From positions 1 to 39,513 of the forward strand of contig CAIXDS010000362.1 in NCBI GenBank assembly GCA_903918195.1: 39,513 nt of DNA, given 5' to 3'. Origin of the DNA: an uncultured Acetobacteraceae bacterium. Its GTDB lineage: Bacteria > Pseudomonadota > Alphaproteobacteria > Acetobacterales > Acetobacteraceae. Under the pieces are notes generated by a model that was not told where the DNA came from, did no database searches, and was given only the letters and a program-made list of their open reading frames with translations. Every line of letters starts with the position of its first letter. Position 1 is the stretch's first letter. A program made the translations under genes and the position numbers. Shown in pieces: positions 29,083-35,086 of the stretch.

Positions 29083-30273
29083 ATGGCCTTCCGGACGCTG
29101 GATGGCGTGGCGGTTGCGGGCAAATACGTGCTGCTCCGCGCCGACCTCAATGTGCCGGTGCGCGACGGCCGCATCACCGACCTGACCCGTATCGAGCGGC
29201 TGTGCCCCACCATCCGCGAATTGTCCGCCGCCGGCGCGCGGGTGCTGGTGTGCAGCCATTTCGACCGGCCGAAAGGCAAGCGGGTGGCGGAGATGTCGCT
29301 CGCGCCCATGGCGCTGGCGCTTGGCCAGGTGCTCGGCCGGCACGTGCGCTTCGCCGAGGACTGCGTCGGCCTGCCGGCGGAACAGGCGGCGGAGGCGGTG
29401 TACAACGGCGACGTGATGGTGCTGGAGAACACCCGCTACCACCCCGGCGAGGAGGCGAACGACCCCGCCTTTGCCGCGCAACTCGCGGCCCTTGCCGACA
29501 TCTACGTCAACGACGCGTTCTCGGCCGCCCACCGCGCGCATGCCAGCACGGAAGGGGTGGCGAAGCTGCTGCCCGCCTATGCCGGGCGGCTGATGCAGGC
29601 CGAGCTGGAGGCGCTGGAGGCGGCGCTGGCGCGGCCGGTGCGGCCGGTGATGGCGATTGTCGGCGGCTCGAAGGTCTCCACCAAGCTCGACCTGCTGGGC
29701 AACCTGGTCAGCAAGGTGGATGTGCTGGTGATCGGCGGCGCCATGGCCAACACGTTTCTCGCCGCCCAGGGCATCGGCGTCGGCCGCTCGCTGCAGGAGG
29801 CGGAGATGCACGCGACCGCCCGCGACATCCTGGCCCGCGCCAAGGCGGCGAACTGCGAGATCGTGCTGCCGGTTGACGCCGTGGTCGCCACCGAGTTCCG
29901 GCCCAACCCGCCGACCCAGACGGTGCCGGTGACCGCGGTGCCGGCGGATGCCATGATCCTCGATGTCGGCCCGGCGACGGTGGCCAAGCTGGAGGCGCAG
30001 CTGGCCGACGTGAAGACGCTGGTGTGGAACGGCCCGCTGGGCGCCTTCGAGACGCCGCCCTTCGATGCCGCCACGGTGGCGCTGGCGCAGGCGGTGGCGG
30101 CCCGGACCCAGGCCGGCACCCTGCGCAGCGTGGCCGGCGGCGGCGACACCGTCTCGGCGCTGCGCCATGCCGGGGTGCTCGACAAGCTCAGCTATGTCTC
30201 CTCCGCCGGCGGGGCGTTTCTGGAATGGATGGAAGGCAAAACCCTGCCGGGGGTGGCCGCGCTGGAGGTTTGA
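29083..30273 (+). CDS. pgk: Phosphoglycerate kinase
   Basis: PGK interconverts 1,3-bisphosphoglycerate + ADP and 3-phosphoglycerate + ATP. The 396-residue protein has [74 protein letters not shown], the [10 protein letters not shown] segment and [11 protein letters not shown]. The HFDRPKGK loop replaces the more usual HFGRPKGK. The start at 29083 ([11 protein letters not shown]) follows GGGAGGGGCGG. It is the last gene of the operon; a strong hairpin begins five bases after the stop. Confidence 0.97.
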   Translation: MAFRTLDGVAVAGKYVLLRADLNVPVRDGRITDLTRIERLCPTIRELSAAGARVLVCSHFDRPKGKRVAEMSLAPMALALGQVLGRHVRFAEDCVGLPAEQAAEAVYNGDVMVLENTRYHPGEEANDPAFAAQLAALADIYVNDAFSAAHRAHASTEGVAKLLPAYAGRLMQAELEALEAALARPVRPVMAIVGGSKVSTKLDLLGNLVSKVDVLVIGGAMANTFLAAQGIGVGRSLQEAEMHATARDILARAKAANCEIVLPVDAVVATEFRPNPPTQTVPVTAVPADAMILDVGPATVAKLEAQLADVKTLVWNGPLGAFETPPFDAATVALAQAVAARTQAGTLRSVAGGGDTVSALRHAGVLDKLSYVSSAGGAFLEWMEGKTLPGVAALEV

Positions 30274-30277
30274 CCCG

Positions 30278-30311
30278 CACGGTGAACGCCCCGCCAGCGG
30301 CGTTCACCGTG
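30278..30311 (+). terminator. Hairpin terminator after pgk
   Basis: A perfect 13-bp stem, CACGGTGAACGCC (30278-30290) with GGCGTTCACCGTG (30299-30311), has an 8-nt loop. It lies four bases after the pgk stop. Only TGTTAA follows, so a T-run is weak; the position and perfect stem still favour transcription termination or 3'-end protection. Confidence 0.7.
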
Positions 30312-30342
30312 TGTTAACCGGCGGCGGGACAGGATGGCGGGC

Positions 30343-30564
30343 ATGATCTCGCCCATTTCCCTCGCCGCCTTCTCCACCGGTGGTGCCACCTCGCCACTGG
30401 GAAAGTCGTCCGCGTCAACCGCCATCGGATCGGCCGGCGGCGTGCAGCGGGTGCGCACGCAGACGGCGAGCCAGTCCGGAACGACGCAGACGCCGCTGAA
30501 GGCGCTGCCCAGCACCCCCGACAAGACGCTGCCGCGCGGATCGCTGCTCAACCTGCAGGTCTGA
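30343..30564 (+). CDS. Small hypothetical protein, Ser/Thr/Gly-rich
   Basis: The 73-residue frame (MISPISLAAFSTGGATSPLG ... ending LPRGSLLNLQV) has low-complexity Ser/Thr/Ala/Gly composition and no recognised domain or membrane segment. AGGA lies 8 bases before the ATG at 30343; an ATG at 30334 is also in frame. It sits alone between the pgk terminator and the Nudix gene. It is plausibly real, but evidence rests on the RBS and position only. Confidence 0.45.
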   Translation: MISPISLAAFSTGGATSPLGKSSASTAIGSAGGVQRVRTQTASQSGTTQTPLKALPSTPDKTLPRGSLLNLQV

Positions 30565-30705
30565 TCGGCCCGGCCCGAGGCGAAGGGTGGCCGTGCGGCA
30601 ACGTCCGGCCGCAATCTCGCCTGAAGACCCGCGCCGGACCCGTTCCCGGCCGATGGTTTCGAAAATAACCTTGCAAACACCATGCCCGCCGCTCAATGTG
30701 TCGGC

Positions 30706-31272
30706 ATGTCACAATTCGTCCGACAAGTCCCGGACGGCGACAACCGTGAGCGCCTGGTCTGCCAGAGTTGCGGGCATATCGATTACGAGAACCCGAAAAT
30801 CGTGGTTGGCTCGGTCGTGGTTGAGTCCGGGCGTGTGCTGCTGTGCCGCCGCGCGATCGAGCCGCGCCGCGGCTATTGGACATTGCCCGCCGGCTACCTG
30901 GAAATGGGCGAGACGGTGGAGGAGGGCGCCCGGCGCGAGGCGCTGGAAGAAGCCCAGGCCCGGATCGCGCTCGACGGCGTGCTGGCCATCTACAGCATCA
31001 GCCGCATCGGCCAGGTGCAGGTGATCTTTCGCGGCCGCTTCGACGGGCCGCCGGTGTTCGCCGCCGGCCCCGAGAGCGAAGACGTGGGTCTGTTCGCCTG
31101 GGACGACATCCCGTGGAACGACATCGCCTTTCCCTCGGTTCGCTGGGCGCTGCACACGTGGCGCGCGGTCGGCGCCGGCCGGCTCGGCGCCCCCGCCATC
31201 AACCCGCCCGAGGACCCGCGCGGCACCGCCGGGCTGCCCGCCGATGCGGTCCGGCTGGGGTCGGGGCTGTGA
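30706..31272 (+). CDS. Nudix hydrolase with N-terminal zinc motif
   Basis: The 188-residue product has an N-terminal CQSCGHIDYENPKIVVG (a single CxxC) and a Nudix box beginning GYLEMGETVEEGARREAL then EEAQ (Gly63, Glu69, Arg77, Glu78, Glu81, Glu82). The final glycine position of the box is replaced (AQ), as in many COG1051-type ADP-ribose/NADH pyrophosphatase-like members. It should hydrolyse a nucleoside diphosphate linked to another moiety; the substrate is unknown. The start at 30706 matches the family N terminus, and an ATG at 30682 is an alternative. The next gene overlaps its stop (GTGA). Confidence 0.9.
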   Translation: MSQFVRQVPDGDNRERLVCQSCGHIDYENPKIVVGSVVVESGRVLLCRRAIEPRRGYWTLPAGYLEMGETVEEGARREALEEAQARIALDGVLAIYSISRIGQVQVIFRGRFDGPPVFAAGPESEDVGLFAWDDIPWNDIAFPSVRWALHTWRAVGAGRLGAPAINPPEDPRGTAGLPADAVRLGSGL

Positions 31273-31655
31273 GCCCGCGCCGCGCCCTTCCGGTCGTGCT
31301 GCTGGTGCTCGGCGCGGCCGTCGCCGCCCCGACCGGGCCGGCCCTGGCGGCCTCGGCCGGCACCACGATTTCCGCGCCGCTGCCTGCCGACGCCCTGCCG
31401 GTGCCGGCGCCGAAATCCAATTCACTGCTGACCGCGCAGGGCTTTGCCCCCGCCCCGATGCCCGACCCCGACCTGCAACGCCCTCTGGTGGACCGGATGG
31501 CAGAACGGCCCCGCACGGCCGTGGTGCCGAACCTGTTCAACCAGGCCGACCGCCGCAACGGCGATGGCTTCGTCCAAGGCTCCGCCGGCCAATACGACCC
31601 CGACCACCGCCTGCGCCCCAGCCCCACCCTCAACCTCCGGGTGCCGCTGCAGTAG
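31269..31655 (+). CDS. Small exported protein, function unknown
   Basis: The 128-residue product begins at a GTG overlapping the Nudix stop by four bases, giving SPRRALPVVLLVLGAAVAAP then a cleavage region ending LAASA, a good Sec signal peptide. The mature part is Pro-rich and unrecognised (SNSLLTAQGFAPAPMPDPDL, TAVVPNLFNQADRRNGDGF), ending LNLRVPLQ. The overlap implies coupling with the Nudix gene. An intrinsic-terminator-like hairpin lies ~160 bp downstream. Confidence 0.72.
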   Translation: MSPRRALPVVLLVLGAAVAAPTGPALAASAGTTISAPLPADALPVPAPKSNSLLTAQGFAPAPMPDPDLQRPLVDRMAERPRTAVVPNLFNQADRRNGDGFVQGSAGQYDPDHRLRPSPTLNLRVPLQ

Positions 31656-31812
31656 GGCAGGGCGCCTCGCCTTTGGCGGCAATGATCGGGATTGGTGTGG
31701 TCCTGGCGGCTGCTTTCCGTGGGTCTGCGCTATCTGGCCGATGCGGGAGGCGGTGCCCGGTTCTGCGGCGTTGCTTGGGTCGGTTTGGGTCACGGCGGGT
31801 TCCCCACGCAGG

Positions 31813-31864
31813 CGGCAAGCGAAGGCCCGCGGTCGCTTGCCGGATGACGGGTTTCGCTTTTTTT
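31813..31864 (+). terminator. Candidate terminator downstream of the exported protein gene
   Basis: A perfect 10-bp stem CGGCAAGCGA/TCGCTTGCCG (31813-31822 with 31833-31842) has a 10-nt loop. Fifteen bases later comes a run of seven T (31858-31864). The stem-to-T spacing is longer than ideal. Confidence 0.45.
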
Positions 31865-31917
31865 CGAGAAGCCCAGATTAGCGCTACAACACGGACGAAA
31901 TTCCAACCAAAATGAAA

Positions 31918-32400
31918 TCAGCGGACATATTCTTTCAACTCCGTATTCGCGAGGTGCTCCCGCGCGGTCAGTCTTCCCGGAATGTACACCTCCGGCGTGT
32001 CCACCGTTGTTTTTTTCTCGAATTCATATACTAATGCAGTCGTCTGATGTTCTTCGGTATAGATCCGTTTTCGCACCGCGTCCGGCAAAGAATTAAGTCC
32101 AGAGCGCGACCACTGCTCTATGGTTTCCAGCCTTGCTCGAGCGCCGCTGAAATTAAACGGTTTGGACGACGTGACCAGCACAATCACGCGAAAATACCCG
32201 ACCGGGGAAGTCAGTAGGGCACGTATATATTCCTCAATAGAGAAAGACTTCATTGCCACAATAGCGATCGACCATCGGGCCTCATCTGAAAGCGGCGCAC
32301 CATGGCCATCCGTTTGCTCGATACGCGTAACCAGCGCAAAGCCGTCCGGTACACCAAAATACGCCACATCATGATAGCCTGCGACTGTCAGCGCGCCCAT
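31918..32400 (-). CDS. C-terminal part of a split unknown protein (probable frameshift)
   Basis: The 160-residue frame starts at an ATG that overlaps the previous gene's stop by one base (TAATG). It is not recognised. It begins GALTVAGYHDVAYFGVPDGF then ALVTRIEQTDGHG and includes ARWSIAIVAMKSFSIEEYI, YFRVIVLVTSS and a C-terminal TAREHLANTELKEYV. It has no signal peptide. Its reading frame is open upstream of the ATG and, joined by a -1 shift at the GGGG run (32418-32421), continues the preceding protein smoothly as ESIRLG-DVNDIL-MGALTVAGY. I therefore think this is the C-terminal domain of one ~596-residue protein rather than a separate gene. Confidence 0.65.
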   Translation of the reverse strand: MGALTVAGYHDVAYFGVPDGFALVTRIEQTDGHGAPLSDEARWSIAIVAMKSFSIEEYIRALLTSPVGYFRVIVLVTSSKPFNFSGARARLETIEQWSRSGLNSLPDAVRKRIYTEEHQTTALVYEFEKKTTVDTPEVYIPGRLTAREHLANTELKEYVR

Positions 32401-33707
32401 TAAAATATCGTTAACATCCCCAAGCGTATGGATTCGTGTCCTGCGCTGACCAAGAGTCGGCGGTCAATAAGAGAATGTGCACTGGCATCCGGCGGTGGCC
32501 AGGGCAAAAACGGGGGCAGCCATACGGATGGATTGGTTTGGGCGCGGGATGCATAACCATTAGCACCTATAGCTGAAGCCATTGCAACTGCAAAGGGTTC
32601 TGCTATGAATTCCGATACGCCGGAACCCGATTCGCGAGAATAAGCAAAATCTTGCAGCAAATGCCATCGCATCAGAAGACCAAAGCGCACTATCTCCACT
32701 ATTCTCGAATCAACGAGTTTCTCCGCGAGCGCCCGAGTTAATTCAGCACGAAGTTTCTGTAACCGCTCGATGTCGCTCTGAGCCCTGGATACGTCATTCC
32801 GTGCACGTGAGTGCAACAACTCAATGTTGGCTTGTGCTATCTCCTTCGAAATCGAATCAAGACGATCCAACCCTTGAAGGGCATTCCGGGAAGCCTCAGC
32901 TATAGAAAGAGTGTTGGCCGCTTCGTTAGCAAGCTTATCAATATTGGATTTCACTGTCGTTAGCTCGCTTTTAACTAACTGCGTAATGAAATCACGGTTA
33001 TTCCGGAGTTTTCGAATTTCATCAAGTGAGGCCAGTAACTGGCGCTCCCGTTCCTCTAGTTGCATCAAAGGACGCTTGCTGTCCAGTTCTGAATTTTCAT
33101 TTTTATTCATATTTTTGATGAGGTCTTCGCGTAAGTCGGTTCGGAAAGATTCAAGGGTAAGTTGATCGGACAACCTTTCGATTTCATTTTGTCTCGCGCG
33201 CTCCCTATCCGCAGAGGTCTCCACTCTCCGGCCTTCGGAGAAGGCGCGGCTCAATAGTACCGGATCAACAGTTCGTGCATCAAGTTGCCGCAGATTTTCC
33301 ACGTCGTCAAACACAAGCTTATAGTTTCCGTGGCTCGCGGGCAAAAGCGTCGTCGCGATCGCCGTCCATTTTCCTGCCGGTTGGCTGGGCAATTTAAGCA
33401 CCGCAGCGTGGTCGTCATTCGTAAGAATCGTACCATCGGGACCAATTAGAATAAGGTATGCGTCGAAATCGGCGGGCAGCACAGCGATCAGGGGCACACC
33501 CGAAGCTTTCGGAGTAAACTCAAACACGTCACACAAAAAATCCTCGAACGATGCACTGTGCCCCTTAGACAATGTTCCAGACAGTTCACCTGCTCCAGCC
33601 ATGCCGTGGACGGCAAATAACGCCGCATAAAAAAAAATAATAAAAAAGAAAAAACCGGCGCTTCTACATGCTCGCATGCTGATTCTCATTGTCATCCACT
33701 TGTTCAT
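32400..33707 (-). CDS. Signal-anchored coiled-coil protein with PPC-like domain, unknown
   Basis: The 435-residue frame is not recognised as a known family. Residues ~17-36 are a hydrophobic signal or anchor (FFFFIIFFYAALFAVHG). Residues ~40-130 resemble a pre-peptidase C-terminal (PPC-like) beta domain: GELSGTLSKGHSASF, LIAVLPADFDAYLILIGPDG, then GNYKLVFDD. Residues ~165-335 are strongly charged heptad-like helix, predicted coiled coil, and a Pro-rich segment (PPFLPWPPPDAS) follows. It ends prematurely in GMLTIF, apparently by a one-base deletion in a G run (32418-32421). The ATG overlaps the stop of the preceding membrane-protein gene (ATGA) and has AAAGGA as RBS. The composition is AT-richer than the genome. 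Confidence 0.75.
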   Translation of the reverse strand: MNKWMTMRISMRACRSAGFFFFIIFFYAALFAVHGMAGAGELSGTLSKGHSASFEDFLCDVFEFTPKASGVPLIAVLPADFDAYLILIGPDGTILTNDDHAAVLKLPSQPAGKWTAIATTLLPASHGNYKLVFDDVENLRQLDARTVDPVLLSRAFSEGRRVETSADRERARQNEIERLSDQLTLESFRTDLREDLIKNMNKNENSELDSKRPLMQLEERERQLLASLDEIRKLRNNRDFITQLVKSELTTVKSNIDKLANEAANTLSIAEASRNALQGLDRLDSISKEIAQANIELLHSRARNDVSRAQSDIERLQKLRAELTRALAEKLVDSRIVEIVRFGLLMRWHLLQDFAYSRESGSGVSEFIAEPFAVAMASAIGANGYASRAQTNPSVWLPPFLPWPPPDASAHSLIDRRLLVSAGHESIRLGMLTIF

Positions 33708-34243
33708 TTCTTATCCTTTTGTTCTTTGAGAAAAAAAAGAACACCGAGTGCCGCCACAACCATCGACTGCAACGGTGACAGCCACATATTTGACAATTCA
33801 AGCAATTCCAATCGCGCGACGACCATATCGGGTGCTGCAGTGACCATTCCGACGAAAGGCTGAGCGCCGACCGATACAAAAACAGTAAAAAGATAGAACA
33901 ACGAAAGACCCATCGCCAGACCAAAGAAACTTCTGCGAACATAAGCCGGTGATTTTGTTCTCACGCTCAGCGCGTCTGCTGCAAACACGCTCGTCATCAA
34001 TGCAAGAGTAGGAAGGAAGGTCGGTAGCGCCCAGCCCCAAGCACGCTGCAACTGAGTGCCGTAAGCCCCTCCCAGGGACTGTGCGACCAGAATGAGGAAA
34101 AGGACGGCGCAGGAGGGAAACCAAACCATGGCCAACTGCCAACGTGCGCTATCGAGTGGCAGGAACGCGGCGTCAGGAGAAGAGTCGGCAGGCGCTTTCG
34201 CTTGGCGTTCAACCTCGCCCTGTGCATCTGCCATGGATTCCAT
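33704..34243 (-). CDS. Four-helix inner-membrane protein, unknown
   Basis: The 179-residue product has a ~35-residue charged N-terminal tail and four hydrophobic segments at about 38-60, 72-93, 105-127 and 150-172, ending in a basic KEQKDKK tail. It belongs to no family I can name. I chose the ATG at 34243 because GGAGG lies eight bases upstream; a TTG further upstream and the ATG at 34234 are alternatives. It is the first gene of the AT-richer minus-strand cassette and overlaps the next gene by four bases. It may anchor or sense for the exported coiled-coil protein. Confidence 0.75.
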   Translation of the reverse strand: MESMADAQGEVERQAKAPADSSPDAAFLPLDSARWQLAMVWFPSCAVLFLILVAQSLGGAYGTQLQRAWGWALPTFLPTLALMTSVFAADALSVRTKSPAYVRRSFFGLAMGLSLFYLFTVFVSVGAQPFVGMVTAAPDMVVARLELLELSNMWLSPLQSMVVAALGVLFFLKEQKDKK

Positions 34244-34342
34244 GTTGGAAACCTCCAAGCCAAGAGGGCGTGGTTAAGTTGTCCGCCGGGACCACCAGGG
34301 CAGATTTTACGCTGCCCAGCGACCGTTTGCAGGATAGCGTCA

Positions 34343-34405
34343 CCCGTTGCCAACGGGAAGTGTAGCAAGCTGTACGGTGCAATGCCTAGCGGCATTGCAC
34401 CGTAC
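34343..34405. repeat. Two perfect inverted repeats in the cassette's upstream region
   Basis: A 15-bp perfect inverted repeat, GTACGGTGCAATGCC (34372-34386) and GGCATTGCACCGTAC (34391-34405), has a 4-bp loop TAGC. CCCGTTGCCAACGGG at 34343-34357 lies beside it. They sit between the small exported-protein gene and the four-helix protein gene, both on the minus strand. They may terminate the mutS-glnD operon or form an operator. No T-run follows on either strand. Confidence 0.6.
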
Positions 34406-34522
34406 GATCGGTGGCCCGTTCCAAAATATATTCGCTCACCACCCCAAGGGGTCATCGCACTCCCGCCCCTCAGCAAGCCGCAGGCTTCCACCGGCCGCTC
34501 GCCTCAAGCGCCGCACCAACCC

Positions 34523-35017
34523 CTACCGCCGACGCTCCACATCCCAAATCGCCGCATCGACCTCCTGCAGAGCCCGGTCGATATGCTCAAAAGCCCGATG
34601 CCGCAGGTGCCGGGCCTCCGGATTATCTTCCTCGACCGACAGGTCCGCACGCGCGCCGCGCAGCAACTCGTCCGCTTTGTGCAGGCGGCCCGGGCCAGGG
34701 CCGACCGGCACATCGGCCGGCGGGTGGTCGTGGATATCGCGGCCGTCGTCGATGGCAGCTTCCTTCAGCGTGCGGATCGCGTGCTCGATCTCTTCGATCG
34801 CGGTACTCTCATGGAAGCTGACCGCGGCATCCCCCCGGCGATTTTCGAGCAGCCACCTTGCGGCCCGGAGGTCACTCAGGGCATGCAGGTAGCGTGGATG
34901 CTGGCCCCCCGGATACTGGCCGCCCGGATACTGCCCACCCGGATACTGGGCGTAGGCCATGCCAAGCGGGGCAGCGGTCAACATCGCAATGAGGACGGCG
35001 CGGCGGCTTTTCAGCAC
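34523..35017 (-). CDS. Exported helical protein with YPGGQ repeats
   Basis: The 164-residue product starts at a GTG (35017) with AGGGAG eight bases upstream. A signal peptide (SRRAVLIAMLTAAPLGMAYA) is followed by four tandem 5-residue repeats (YPGGQ x3, then a HPR variant), encoded by 15-bp direct repeats around 34896-34956. The mature part is mostly helical, with HALSDLRAARWLLENRRGD, HESTAIEEIEHAIRTLKEAA and a C-terminal HIDRALQEVDAAIWDVERR, reminiscent of small periplasmic helix-bundle proteins. I do not name a family. It lies 69 bp downstream of glnD on the same strand. Confidence 0.78.
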   Translation of the reverse strand: MLKSRRAVLIAMLTAAPLGMAYAQYPGGQYPGGQYPGGQHPRYLHALSDLRAARWLLENRRGDAAVSFHESTAIEEIEHAIRTLKEAAIDDGRDIHDHPPADVPVGPGPGRLHKADELLRGARADLSVEEDNPEARHLRHRAFEHIDRALQEVDAAIWDVERRR

Positions 35018-35086
35018 GGTTGAACTCCCTGGAACCCGCAACGACGCGGGAGAAAAAAAACGATCTGGGAACGAGCCGGCGGTCCG

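Noticed and set aside
33997..34491. 164-codon minus-strand frame overlapping the four-helix protein gene
   Set aside because: It reads through the inverted repeat and an intergenic region, lacks an RBS, and conflicts with the better-supported membrane-protein frame.
34896..34956. Possible CRISPR-like direct repeats
   Set aside because: The 15-bp repeats are contiguous, have no spacers and are in frame within a coding sequence.
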